A DNA stretch of 64,000 nt from an uncultured Clostridia bacterium (GTDB lineage Bacteria; Bacillota; Clostridia; UMGS1883). Position 1 is the stretch's first letter. Every line of letters begins with the position of its first letter. The translations under genes and the position numbers were made by a program. The notes below the pieces were generated by a model, which worked only from the letters and a program-made list of their open reading frames with translations, searched no databases and was not told the origin of the DNA. Positions 1 to 8,214 of the stretch are shown here, piece by piece. The stretch covers positions 22,575 to 86,574 of the forward strand of contig CANQRB010000010.1 in the NCBI GenBank assembly GCA_947626145.1, read 5' to 3'.

Positions 1-328
1 CGAGGAAAAGATAATCCGCTATCCAAACATCGTCATTAACCTTACCAACTACGAGCTCACCCTGGGCGACAAATCCTTTGACATACCGCCCAAGGAGCTG
101 GAGCTGCTGTACTTCCTGGCCAGCCACCCCAACCGGGTGTTCACCAGAGAGCAGCTGCTGGAGGACGTATGGGGCTTTGACTACTACGGCGACTCGCGGA
201 CGGTGGACGTCCACGTAAAGCGGCTCAGGGAAAAGCTGGAGGGCTATGACGACAGCTGGTCCCTCAAGACAGTTTGGGGCGTGGGCTACAAGTTCGAGGT
301 CAAGCCGGAGGTGAAGCCTGTTGGGTAA
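1..328 (+). CDS. OmpR/PhoB-family response regulator, C-terminal part (5' end outside window)
   Basis: This is the 3' end of a two-component response regulator; reading frame 2 is open from the first bases, so the gene starts upstream of the window. What remains is a winged-helix DNA-binding domain of the OmpR/PhoB type. The visible motifs are PPKELELLYFLA, then FTREQLLEDVWG and the recognition-helix region SRTVDVHVKRLREKL, ending with the wing WGVGYKFE. The receiver domain is not in view. The stop codon overlaps the TTG start of the following sensor kinase by 8 bp, and a perfect GGAGGTGA ribosome binding site for the kinase lies inside the last codons. The two are therefore a translationally coupled regulator/kinase pair. 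The signal sensed cannot be told from this fragment; the adjacent HtrA-like gene makes envelope stress plausible. Confidence 0.9.
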   Translation, partial: EEKIIRYPNIVINLTNYELTLGDKSFDIPPKELELLYFLASHPNRVFTREQLLEDVWGFDYYGDSRTVDVHVKRLREKLEGYDDSWSLKTVWGVGYKFEVKPEVKPVG

Positions 329-1760
329 GACCTTGTTCACCCGCGTGTTCCTTACCACGGTGCTGGTTATCCTCCTGTCCTGCATACTGTCGGCGTCGCT
401 GCTTTACAGTCAGCTGGGCAACTACATAATCAGAACCGAAAGCGAGGAGCTGGAGGACGTGGCGGAGCGCGTGGCTGAAATAACCGGACAGTTCATTGAC
501 GATAGCTCCGCTCAGAAGTGGCTGTTCAGACACATTGAGACTCAGAGCCGGAATAACCGCTGCACCGTGCTTGTTATGAATACCAACGCCGAGATAGTCA
601 CCATGGCCGGCGGCAGCGATTACATCGACGTGGACAAACTGAGCGGCAGCCTCATAAGCAAGGCGCTGAAGGGCGAGGCCACAAGCGGGATAGCCGACAA
701 TGAGGCGGGCATCGCCAAAAACACCTTCGTTTGTACCGAGCCGATCTACGTCGAGTACAACGGCGGCTCCCTGATTATGGGGGCCGTGGTGGTCTGCAAG
801 CCAATGCCCCAGATACAGCAGGCCCGGAACGAGGTAATGGGACTGTTGATAACATCTCAGTCCATCGCCCTGATGATAGCCTTCCTGTTCAGCTTCCTGC
901 TGGCGAGGAGCATTTCGCGTCCTGTCAGCCAGCTCAACTCCGCGGCCAAGGCCGTGGCCTCCGGCGACTTCACCAAGAAAATCGAGTACCAGCCCAAGGA
1001 CGAGATAGGGGAGCTGATATCGAGCTTCAACTATATGACCGGGGCCCTGAAGGAGATAGACGAGGCCAGGAGCAGCTTCGTCAGCAACGTGGCCCACGAG
1101 CTGCGGACGCCCATGACCATAATCAGCGGCTTTGTTGAGGGCATAATCGACGGCACCATCGGTGAGGACGAGCGGGATAAGTACCTTAACATAGTCCTCA
1201 GCGAGTCCCGTCGCCTGGGACGGCTTGTCAACGACCTTCTCCAGACCAGCCGCCTTGAGAGCGGCACCGCCAAGCTGGTGATGAAGCAGATCGATATAAA
1301 CGAAATGCTGCGCAAAGGTGTAATAAGCTACGAAAACGCCATTACGGAAAAGAAGCTGGATGTGGAAGTGGAGTTCAAGCGTGAAAACTGCTACGCCGTG
1401 GCCGATGAGGATTCCATATACCGCGTCGTTATGAACCTGCTGGACAATGCCATAAAATACGCCCCCGAGGGCGGACATATAAAGGTACGGACCTCCGAGT
1501 CGGTCCGCAAGGTGGAGGTCAGCATCGAAAACAGCGGCGACGGCATCAGCGAAAAGGATCTGGCCCATATCTGGGAGAGATTTTATAAAACGGACAAGAG
1601 CCGCGGCATGGATAAGCGGGGCGTTGGGCTGGGCCTTTATCTGGTAAAGACCATAATCAACCAGCACAACAACCGTATATGGGCCGAGAGCAAGGAGGGC
1701 GAGTACACGAGGTTTACCTTCACTCTCGACAAGCCCGGCATAACCGGCGTGAAAAGTTAA
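321..1760 (+). CDS. Membrane sensor histidine kinase (HAMP-HisKA-HATPase_c)
   Basis: A 479-aa sensor kinase of the classic membrane type. Transmembrane segment 1 is at about residues 8-30, followed by an extracytoplasmic sensor region of about 145 residues and a second transmembrane segment near 180-200. A HAMP linker follows (ARSISRPVSQLNSAAKAVA). The H-box is NVAHELRTP with the phosphoacceptor at His259. The catalytic domain shows the N-box NLLDNAIKYAPEGG and glycine boxes ENSGDGIS and GVGLGLYLVK. The start is a TTG chosen because GGAGGTGA lies 6-7 bases upstream. It partners with the overlapping response regulator. The HtrA-like protease gene 125 bp downstream is a likely target or operon companion, but that is inference. 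The ligand is unknown. Confidence 0.93.
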   Translation: MGKTLFTRVFLTTVLVILLSCILSASLLYSQLGNYIIRTESEELEDVAERVAEITGQFIDDSSAQKWLFRHIETQSRNNRCTVLVMNTNAEIVTMAGGSDYIDVDKLSGSLISKALKGEATSGIADNEAGIAKNTFVCTEPIYVEYNGGSLIMGAVVVCKPMPQIQQARNEVMGLLITSQSIALMIAFLFSFLLARSISRPVSQLNSAAKAVASGDFTKKIEYQPKDEIGELISSFNYMTGALKEIDEARSSFVSNVAHELRTPMTIISGFVEGIIDGTIGEDERDKYLNIVLSESRRLGRLVNDLLQTSRLESGTAKLVMKQIDINEMLRKGVISYENAITEKKLDVEVEFKRENCYAVADEDSIYRVVMNLLDNAIKYAPEGGHIKVRTSESVRKVEVSIENSGDGISEKDLAHIWERFYKTDKSRGMDKRGVGLGLYLVKTIINQHNNRIWAESKEGEYTRFTFTLDKPGITGVKS

Positions 1761-1766
1761 AAAGTC

Positions 1767-1795
1767 TTGATATATTTTTTAAAACAAGTTTAAAA
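1767..1795 (+). promoter_or_regulatory. Possible promoter for the HtrA-like gene
   Basis: The 125-bp AT-rich gap between the kinase and the protease contains TTGATA, a 17-bp spacer and TTAAAA. The -10 match is weak. Read-through from the kinase operon is equally possible. Confidence 0.35.
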
Positions 1796-1885
1796 TGAAG
1801 TTCATATCTGTGTAATAATTGTATTTTATAATAATCACATAATAAATAATCAACAGGTTGTAAAAAAATGAAAGGATGATTTTTT

Positions 1886-3172
1886 ATGACGGATTATAAT
1901 GAATTCAATTGGAATGAAGAAGAAAGCCATGTCGCTGAGCCTCAGTCGGCCCCATCTCAGCTGTACACCGAAAATGTGCTTCGGCCAAAGAACAGCAAGA
2001 AGAAAAAGGGCGGCGCGAGGCTCGCAATCGGAATTATCTGCGGCGCGCTGGCGGGCAGTCTTCTCTCAACCACCCTTGTGCTTGGCGCTTTTTCCATCAA
2101 CGGTAAGAGCGGCGGCACCATGTTCGAGTCCAACCGCAAGGCCGACGTCGTCAACACCACTCAGGTCAGCACGGTTATCGGCAACGACAAGGGCGAGGAG
2201 CTTACCACCCGTGAGATCGCCAGAATGGTCGGCCCCTCGGTAGTGGGTATATCCTGTACTGTTCAGTACCAGAATAACTTCTATTTCTTTGGCGGCGGAA
2301 CTCAGACGGCGGTTTCCAGCGGCAGCGGCGTCATAATCAGCGACACCGGTCATATTGTGACAAACTACCACGTCATTGACGGCGGCAGCGATATAAAGGT
2401 AAAGTTCAACAACGGCGACGAATATCCCGCCACTCTTGTGGGCGGCGATGAGGAGTCCGACCTTGCGGTACTTAAGATCGATCCAGTGGACGGCATGACC
2501 GTGGCCGTTATGGGCGACAGCGATCTGGTAGAGGTGGGCGACAGGGCTATCGCCATTGGCAATCCCCTTGGCGACGAGCTTTTCGGCACGACCACTCAGG
2601 GCATTATCAGCGGCAAGAACCGTACCGTTACCGTTGACAACCGACAGATGACACTGATACAGACCGACGCGGCCATCAACAACGGCAACAGCGGCGGCGC
2701 CCTTATCAACGCCTACGGCGAGGTTATCGGCATCAACAGTGTAAAGATTTCCAGCGGTATGTCCAGCACCGGCTCCGTTGAGGGCCTGGGCTTCGCCATC
2801 CCCATCAACGAGGTAAAGAGCGTTGTCAATGACCTTATCAACTACGGCTATGTAACCGGCAAGCCCCTTATCGGTCTGACCGTTCAGCCCATAACCACCG
2901 AGATGGCCCTGTATCTGCCTGTTGATCACGGCCTGTATGTAATGGGCGTTACCGCCGACAGCGCGGCTGAAAAGGCCGGTATCCAGCGCGGCGACATAGT
3001 TATCTCCTTTGACGGGCAGGAGGTTCGTACCAACACCGAGCTCAACGCTTTGAGAGATAAGCATAAGGCCGGCGATAATGTTGAAATGGTTATCGACCGC
3101 AACGGCGAGCGCCTGACGATCATGCTCACTCTTTCGGAGGACAGCTCCGCAAAGACAAAGCAGCAACAGTAA
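1886..3172 (+). CDS. HtrA/DegP-like membrane-anchored serine protease with PDZ domain
   Basis: A 428-aa S1C-family protease. The N-terminus is a cytoplasmic stretch of about 42 residues ending in a lysine-rich patch, then one transmembrane anchor (about 45-70), so the catalytic part lies outside the membrane. The trypsin-like domain shows the full triad: His162 in NYHVIDGG, Asp192 in ESDLAVLKID and Ser269 in NNGNSGGAL. One PDZ domain follows at about 325-415 (KPLIGLTVQP, then AEKAGIQRGDIVISFDG). The length and layout fit Gram-positive HtrA/HtrB/YyxA proteins. The ATG is preceded by GAAAGGATG. By family knowledge it degrades or refolds misfolded exported proteins. Its position after a two-component system suggests envelope-stress control. 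A perfect hairpin terminator follows. Confidence 0.93.
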   Translation: MTDYNEFNWNEEESHVAEPQSAPSQLYTENVLRPKNSKKKKGGARLAIGIICGALAGSLLSTTLVLGAFSINGKSGGTMFESNRKADVVNTTQVSTVIGNDKGEELTTREIARMVGPSVVGISCTVQYQNNFYFFGGGTQTAVSSGSGVIISDTGHIVTNYHVIDGGSDIKVKFNNGDEYPATLVGGDEESDLAVLKIDPVDGMTVAVMGDSDLVEVGDRAIAIGNPLGDELFGTTTQGIISGKNRTVTVDNRQMTLIQTDAAINNGNSGGALINAYGEVIGINSVKISSGMSSTGSVEGLGFAIPINEVKSVVNDLINYGYVTGKPLIGLTVQPITTEMALYLPVDHGLYVMGVTADSAAEKAGIQRGDIVISFDGQEVRTNTELNALRDKHKAGDNVEMVIDRNGERLTIMLTLSEDSSAKTKQQQ

Positions 3173-3192
3173 TAAGCAAAACACTCAATAGT

Positions 3193-3230
3193 AAAAAGAA
3201 AATTCGCTCATAAGGGCGAATTTTCTTTTT
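3193..3230. terminator. Bidirectional hairpin terminator after the HtrA-like gene
   Basis: A perfect 15-bp stem (AAAAAGAAAATTCGC paired with GCGAATTTTCTTTTT) with an 8-nt loop ends the HtrA transcription unit. A- and T-tracts on both sides let it work in both directions, also against transcription from the convergent minus-strand ATPase operon. Confidence 0.85.
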
Positions 3231-3298
3231 TGTGTTCTTATACTGATCCAAAAATTAAAATCATAAATATGCGGGTTTATTATGGTAACAATGACAGA

Positions 3299-3462
3299 TT
3301 AAAAAGGCTTCCCCTCGAGGGGAAGCTGTCGGCGAAGGCCGACTGATGAGGTGTAGCCGCTGTGCGGCGTTAGTGTAACCGTAAACGTATAACGGATGCT
3401 TCGCATCCTACACCTCATCCGGCACTTCGTGCCACCTTCCCCTCAAAGGGGAAGGCTTTATT
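3299..3462. mobile_element. Miniature inverted-repeat element (about 164 bp, MITE-like)
   Basis: An intergenic element bounded by imperfect inverted repeats of about 50 bp. The left arm begins AAAGGCTTCCCCTCGAGGGG, and the right arm read in reverse begins AAAGCCTTCCCCTTTGAGGGG. Both arms continue into GATGAGGTGTAG. Each arm is itself partly palindromic (CCCCTCGAGGGG), so the whole segment can fold into a branched hairpin. It encodes no protein. It sits between convergent genes after a terminator, a typical harmless site for such elements. I recall similar sequences as frequent in Clostridia genomes, which I cannot verify here. Target-site duplication is not evident beyond TTA/TTA-like ends. 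Confidence 0.7.
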
Positions 3463-3502
3463 AGACGCTTTTAATTAGGATTAGTATTATATTTTCAGCA
3501 TA

Positions 3503-5740
3503 TCATTTTGCTCTGCTGGAATGGCAAGTGAAATACAGTATCTGATATTCGTCGGATATTTCCTTCAGAAAATCCAGTCCGCCCCGTGTCCGTGCCTCGT
3601 CAAGGTTGGTGAAGGGGTCGTCAAATATGACGAAGGGCTTTTCCTCCCGGTACATGGCCTCGATCATGGCCATTCTCAGGCAGATGCCCGCCAGATCCCT
3701 GCGGCCCTGGCTTTGGAAGCGCAGCTCCCGCCGCTGGCCGGATTCATGTATGCCGAGGCTTATGTTGGCGTCGATGTCGAAGTCTTCCGGATGCTGGCCG
3801 TTCATCAATGAATAATACCTTCTGAAGCCCTCCAGCAGCGGGCTCATATAGCGGGAGGTCAGGCTTTCACGGGCCTGACGGAGCATGGAGCGTGTCTCCT
3901 TAAGCAGGCCATAGCGCTTTGTCTCCCGTGTGAGAAGGTTTTTCTTTTCGTGGAGCTCTTCAATGGCGGAGTCAATTTCGTCTTTTTCCCGGCAGAGCTC
4001 TGTAAATTTCCGCTTCCGGGCGTCTATGTCCGAACCCGCATCGCTGATCCTGTCCGAGATTGCTCTCAGCTCAGAGATCAGCCCTGTCATGTCAATGCGT
4101 TCCGCCGGATCGGCGGCGGCTATGGCGGCGAAGTCCTCCCGAGCTTCAAAGTCCTCCTTTTTGCGGTGCGCACGCTCCAGCTCCTGACCGCGGACGTTGA
4201 GCTCGTCGAGGTCGTGCCTGAGGGTGCGCAGGCCCTCTCCGGCGCCGTCACAGCCGTTGGGGAGGTACCTGTTCAGAAATGCTTTCAGTGATGCCTCGGC
4301 CCGTGAAAGCTCTTCTCTTGGAAATTCCTCCTCAAATTTGCGGCGCTTGGCGGCAAGAGCGTTCAGTCTGTCGGCCTCGGCCCTCATGCGGTAAAGCCTG
4401 TCGGGTATGTCCCCGCTGTCGGTGTTCGGCCCCATCCCTGCGAAGAAGGCTTCAAGCTCCCGATCGATTTCCTCCAATTCGGCCGTGCCGTCACGGCGCG
4501 TTGACTTTGATTGCCTTTTTTGGGGAATGAAAAGGCTTGCCGCGGCAAGAATGACGCCTGTCGCGGCGCAGACGACCGCAGCGGAGGTGCCAAGGATAAA
4601 GTAGGCGATAACGGCCAGTATGGCCGTAAGCACGGCAATTATGGCCGGGCACAGGAGCCTCGCCTGTCTGAGCTGTGGCCCGGCGGCGCTTATGTCCGAT
4701 AAAAGCTGAGTGCGGCGGCTCCATTGTGCAATTTTTTTGTCAATTTCCTCGGAGCTCGGCAGCCTGTGCTTTTCCAGCTCCTCAAGCTCGGCGTACTCCT
4801 CGGGACTCGGCTCCGTCGCGGCGGCTTTCAGCCTCAGCTCGTTTATGCGGCTGAGGTTATTTTCCGCTTCGGTGAGCTCCGCGGCGTCTGGAACACCGGC
4901 GGGGAAACGCCCGAGCACGCTCTCATACTCGCTTTGGCGGGAGCTGTACTCGTCGGCTATCCCGACGTAGTCTTCCTTTTGGTCAATGAGACTGTTGACG
5001 CCCGAGGCTTTGTCCTGACGGTTCTGTAAGGCCTTTTGCTGACGTTTGAGCTCTGCCAGCTCCCCTTCCTCCCGTTCAAGGGCCGCCTTGCATACCTCAA
5101 GCTCCGCGTCTGCTGACGCCCCGCCCTGCGCTTTCCTTTGCAGCTCGTCGATCTCGTCTTTTAACTTGTAGATAGAGCCGGTTTTTCGGGTGGGGGAGAG
5201 CTTGTTGAGCAGATCATTGAGGGCTCCGTCGGCGGCCTCAAATCTGTCCATGTCGCCGGACATGGCCGTCAGGTTCCCAAGCCGCGAGTTTATCCTGTCG
5301 GTGGATTCGGTGACACAGTCGGCCTGTGAAATGAAAACCGTTCTCTTAAACGAGGCGTTGTCAAGCCCGAAGAGGGCTTCGCCCGGCACCGGCGAAAAGC
5401 CGTCGTATTCCAGATTGGTTCTTTCGCAGCGCAGAGAAAAGCTGTCCTTCTTCGCCGTAGCCCCGAAGGTGCGCTCAAGGATGTAGACTTCGCCGCCGAC
5501 CTCAAATCGCAGGCTTCCGCCGTAGGTGCCGCCCTGCCACGGAGCGTAGCGTTTGCGCTCGTTACGGAAATCGTCCCGTGCGCTCTCCTCAAAGCCGTAG
5601 AGCATCACGCGGATGAAGGCGGCCAGCGTGCTTTTGCCGCTGCCGTTTGGCAGGCAAATGAGGTTAAGTCCGGAATTGAAGCTGTGATCCTGTCCGTTGA
5701 GTATGCCGAAGTTTTCAATGTGGCAGTCTATGAGCCTCAT
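3503..5740 (-). CDS. AAA ATPase, YhaN/SbcC/Rad50-like
   Basis: A 745-aa SMC-like ATPase. The N-terminus has an ABC-type Walker A (LPNGSGKSTLAAFIR, about residues 32-46) followed by the YhaN-type region LYGFEESARDD. A long coiled-coil middle is interrupted near residues 350-400 by two hydrophobic helices (AIIAVLTAILAVIAYFIL and AAVVCAATGVILAAASLFI). The C-terminus has a signature-like RDLAGICLRMAMIEA, Walker B FVIFDDPFTNLD and a switch histidine in YFTCHSS. The paired membrane helices in place of a zinc-hook are typical of YhaN-type proteins rather than true SbcC. The start ATG overlaps the stop of the upstream metallophosphoesterase by 4 bp, with GGAGGTGA before it. The two probably form a membrane-associated nuclease/ATPase complex acting on DNA ends; the role is inferred by homology to SbcCD and Mre11-Rad50. 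Confidence 0.88.
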   Translation of the reverse strand: MRLIDCHIENFGILNGQDHSFNSGLNLICLPNGSGKSTLAAFIRVMLYGFEESARDDFRNERKRYAPWQGGTYGGSLRFEVGGEVYILERTFGATAKKDSFSLRCERTNLEYDGFSPVPGEALFGLDNASFKRTVFISQADCVTESTDRINSRLGNLTAMSGDMDRFEAADGALNDLLNKLSPTRKTGSIYKLKDEIDELQRKAQGGASADAELEVCKAALEREEGELAELKRQQKALQNRQDKASGVNSLIDQKEDYVGIADEYSSRQSEYESVLGRFPAGVPDAAELTEAENNLSRINELRLKAAATEPSPEEYAELEELEKHRLPSSEEIDKKIAQWSRRTQLLSDISAAGPQLRQARLLCPAIIAVLTAILAVIAYFILGTSAAVVCAATGVILAAASLFIPQKRQSKSTRRDGTAELEEIDRELEAFFAGMGPNTDSGDIPDRLYRMRAEADRLNALAAKRRKFEEEFPREELSRAEASLKAFLNRYLPNGCDGAGEGLRTLRHDLDELNVRGQELERAHRKKEDFEAREDFAAIAAADPAERIDMTGLISELRAISDRISDAGSDIDARKRKFTELCREKDEIDSAIEELHEKKNLLTRETKRYGLLKETRSMLRQARESLTSRYMSPLLEGFRRYYSLMNGQHPEDFDIDANISLGIHESGQRRELRFQSQGRRDLAGICLRMAMIEAMYREEKPFVIFDDPFTNLDEARTRGGLDFLKEISDEYQILYFTCHSSRAK

Positions 5741-6819
5741 TCGATCACCTCCCCGTCGGCCAGGGCTTTGAAGCCATAGCGTATTATTGCCGCCTTGTCC
5801 TCCTCGGAGAGATTGTCCCGGGCCCTTACGGTTCTGACGAACTCGCCACGCAGAGAGAGGTCATGCTCAAAGGCGGAGTAGTCTATGCGCGGGCGGGAGC
5901 GGTCGGAAACCCTTACAAAGTAAAAGCTGTCCTCAAAATCCTTCTCCAGCTGAGTCAGGTTAAGCTCAAAGTCCGGGTCGGTTTCTCCGGTGAGGATTAT
6001 GTGGAGCAGGTCGTCGGGGTTCAGCCCACTGGCGGAGGAGCGCACGGCGTCGGTGACCGCCGACTGCCCGTCCAGGCCGGTTATGTCCACCTCCAGCTCG
6101 GACAGCCGACGGCGGGCGAAGGGAACAAATTCACTGCTCACCGTCCCCGAGGTCTCGTCGATGTCCAGCAGCATAAAGCCCTTTTCGCCCGCCTCATCAA
6201 AGCCCCGGCCCTCAAGACAGCCGGGACAGCACCAACGGCCCCGACCGTCAAACTTTTCCTCACGTCGGGCGTGGACGTGGCCCAGGGCCAGATAGTCGAT
6301 GCCTTTGCCGCGAAGCTCCCTTATATCTATGTCCTCCGGATTTTGAGGTGAATTTTCCACCGCCTGTCCGTGGAGGACGACGATGTTTATCCTTTCCGGA
6401 TCAAGCCTGAGGGAGGAGCAGAGCCGACCGTGTCCGCCGGTCATTTCCGCTCCGGTGATTACAGTGCGGCCAAGCTCATAGCCCGTCCACTCGTCGCCGA
6501 AGAGCCGAAGGTTGGGCGGCAGGGGAGAGAGACCGGCCAGAAAGCTGTCCGCGTCATGATTGCCCCGCAGATAGTAAAACTCGATGCCGGGACTGCCGCA
6601 AATGGCCGAGGTGACGATATCCCTCGCGGCCTGAGAAACGTTTTTGGTGTCGAAAAGGTCCCCCGCGATTATTATGCCTTTTACGCCGTTGTCCGCCGCG
6701 TATTGTATCATTCGTGAAAACGTGTTCCTCAGCTCGGCGTTCCGCTCACGGGCCTTACCCGGCGGCAGAAACCTCATCCGGGAGTCAAGGTGCAGATCGG
6801 CGCAATGTATCAGTTTCAT
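5737..6819 (-). CDS. Metallophosphoesterase/DNA exonuclease, YhaO/SbcD (Mre11)-like
   Basis: A 360-aa calcineurin-like phosphoesterase. The metal-binding motifs are in order: CADLHLDS at the N-terminus, IAGDLFD (about residue 55), YLRGNHDAD (about 95-103), VVLHGQ (about 150) and ALGHVHAR (about 178-185). This set defines Mre11/SbcD/YhaO nucleases. The C-terminal 130 residues would be the capping and partner-binding part. It lies first in a two-gene operon and is translationally coupled (ATGA overlap) to the YhaN-like ATPase. By family knowledge the pair would process DNA ends or hairpins. The ribosome binding site is GGGTGA. A hairpin terminator for the upstream operon lies only 20 bp before the start, so expression may partly depend on read-through, or the promoter may lie within the neighbouring coding region. 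Confidence 0.9.
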   Translation of the reverse strand: MKLIHCADLHLDSRMRFLPPGKARERNAELRNTFSRMIQYAADNGVKGIIIAGDLFDTKNVSQAARDIVTSAICGSPGIEFYYLRGNHDADSFLAGLSPLPPNLRLFGDEWTGYELGRTVITGAEMTGGHGRLCSSLRLDPERINIVVLHGQAVENSPQNPEDIDIRELRGKGIDYLALGHVHARREEKFDGRGRWCCPGCLEGRGFDEAGEKGFMLLDIDETSGTVSSEFVPFARRRLSELEVDITGLDGQSAVTDAVRSSASGLNPDDLLHIILTGETDPDFELNLTQLEKDFEDSFYFVRVSDRSRPRIDYSAFEHDLSLRGEFVRTVRARDNLSEEDKAAIIRYGFKALADGEVIE

Positions 6820-6836
6820 GTTAAATCACCCTATTC

Positions 6837-6868
6837 AAAAGGGGCCGCCGCAGATGCGGCAGCCCCTC
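6837..6868 (-). terminator. Rho-independent terminator of the dockerin-M60 operon
   Basis: Read on the minus strand, GGGGCTGCCGCA pairs with TGCGGCGGCCCC and is followed by TTTT. It lies 15 bp after the stop of the 64-aa gene and just before the YhaO-like start, so it separates the two minus-strand transcription units. Confidence 0.85.
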
Positions 6869-6882
6869 CTCTGCTGTTTTAA

Positions 6883-7077
6883 TTACTCTACCCAGCTCTC
6901 CTTTTTGCCGCCCCAGTAACCGAACTTGTCATTGACGGTGCTGTCGGCAAAGCTGCTGCTGGTCTGGACAGTTCCGGTTTTGGTAACGGCCAGATCGGCG
7001 GACTGAAGAGCCATTATGTCCTCGCAGGAGGTGAGCCGAACCGCGTTAACGGCAGGAATAACAAATGTCTTTTTCAT
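6883..7077 (-). CDS. Small hypothetical protein, last gene of the M60 operon (64 aa)
   Basis: I do not recognise this 64-aa protein. The start is well supported: AAGGAGGT stands 6 bases before the ATG. It lies 12 bp behind the preceding secreted-protein gene and ends just before a strong terminator, so it is a genuine third member of that operon. There is no clear signal peptide or membrane helix. The N-terminus (MKKTFVIPAVNAVRLTSCED) is followed by a Ser/Thr-rich middle (TGTVQTSSSFADSTVND) and an aromatic, glycine-containing tail (FGYWGGKKESWVE). It has one cysteine. The layout of a conserved-looking head and a low-complexity tail could be a precursor peptide or a small structural protein, but no modifying enzyme is encoded nearby, so no function is claimed. 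Confidence 0.7.
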   Translation of the reverse strand: MKKTFVIPAVNAVRLTSCEDIMALQSADLAVTKTGTVQTSSSFADSTVNDKFGYWGGKKESWVE

Positions 7078-7089
7078 TGTGGTACCTCC

Positions 7090-8199
7090 TTATAATTCAG
7101 GTGTGAAGTCCATATCGAGATCGCTGTCGTTCACTTCGGATTCCGCGATTTCGGTGGGAACAAACTCGAGGTTTACCGCGTCGAGGGAGAGTACCTCAAC
7201 AACGGATACCTCCGCCCCGTTGGAAAGAGTGGCCGTGCCGTCGCCGTTGAGGGTGAGCATATTGTACTTGCCGCTCTGATCCTCGGCGCCGGTGCCGTCG
7301 GTGAAGGCGAGACCGGCGGTGACGGCCTTGTCGGTGAGCTTGAGCACGTTGTCAGTTTTTGTCATTACAAGCTGGGCCTCTTTGGTGAGGTTGCCATCCT
7401 TGTCGATGAATATTTTACCGTTTTTGAGCACCTCGTTGACCTTGACAAGCTGATTGGCGCTGATGCGGGTATTTTCCTCAAGACCGGCTATGGCCTCCAT
7501 AACAAGGCTGTAAACGCTGACGGGTGCGGTGGCGTTAAGGCTTTCAACGCCGCCCGAAACGCCCTTGGCCTGATACTGGCGGTTGGTGTTGACTGTGGCG
7601 AAGGACGCGCCGGTCATGCCCTCGTCGAGGTCGGCCTGGGTATAAACTCCGGTCTCGTCGTCCTCGGCATAGACCCGAATGGACTCGCCCTTAGTCTCGC
7701 CGTAGGTGAAGTCAATGGTGAAGTTTTCGCCGTCCCAGCCCAGAGAAGCGAAGAGATCCAGTCTTTGGGGAACGATCACGTCCACATCGGCCAGTTCCAC
7801 GGGCTTGAAGGAACGGTCCACAAGTATTACCTGAGCCTTGTCGCTGATACCGGTAAAGTCGATGTCAGCGCCGGACTTTATGTCGCCCAGCTTCATTTCT
7901 CCGGCGGCCTCGCGGAGGTCAAGGGAGTCAATGTAGAGAGTCAGAGGGATGGGCGTTCCGTCCAGTGATCTCATTACGCCCAGGTCGTCCCCGGCGGTGG
8001 TCAGCTCGTATGTGTTTTCACCCACGGTTATCTCCAGCTGAGCGGCGTAAAACTGAGTGCCGGCGTCCTTTATGGACACGGCCACATCCTTGCCCTTGCC
8101 GGACAGAAGAACCGAGGGGGCGGCTATGGCGGGCATTGCCGCCATAGCCACGGAAGCCGAAGCTATAATTGAAATAAGCTTTTTAGTCGTGTTTTTCAT
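7090..8199 (-). CDS. Secreted protein of unknown function, possible cohesin-like domain
   Basis: A 369-aa exported protein. Residues 1-27 form a signal peptide (KKLISIIASASVAMAAMPAIAAP). The rest has no membrane segment and no catalytic motif that I recognise. Residues of about 35-150 read like a beta-sandwich; the stretch IKDAGTQFYAAQLEITV resembles the start of cohesin-type modules (D-L-Y-A-A-Q-hydrophobic pattern), but this is a weak, by-eye match. The C-terminus is acidic (VNDSDLDMDF). AAGGAGG overlaps the stop of the upstream M60 gene, so the two are co-translated or nearly so. Because the M60 protein carries a dockerin, a cohesin-bearing neighbour would make sense as its anchor or partner. 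That is inference; it may equally be an unrelated surface protein. Confidence 0.75.
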   Translation of the reverse strand: MKNTTKKLISIIASASVAMAAMPAIAAPSVLLSGKGKDVAVSIKDAGTQFYAAQLEITVGENTYELTTAGDDLGVMRSLDGTPIPLTLYIDSLDLREAAGEMKLGDIKSGADIDFTGISDKAQVILVDRSFKPVELADVDVIVPQRLDLFASLGWDGENFTIDFTYGETKGESIRVYAEDDETGVYTQADLDEGMTGASFATVNTNRQYQAKGVSGGVESLNATAPVSVYSLVMEAIAGLEENTRISANQLVKVNEVLKNGKIFIDKDGNLTKEAQLVMTKTDNVLKLTDKAVTAGLAFTDGTGAEDQSGKYNMLTLNGDGTATLSNGAEVSVVEVLSLDAVNLEFVPTEIAESEVNDSDLDMDFTPEL

Positions 8200-8214
8200 G
8201 CTTGTGACCTCCTT

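Noticed and set aside
300-1667. 455-aa antisense ORF over the sensor kinase, and similar long antisense ORFs over the M60, gdhA, PL11 and guaA genes
   Set aside because: The sense strands carry recognisable domains with good ribosome binding sites; GC-rich codon use opens the antisense frames.
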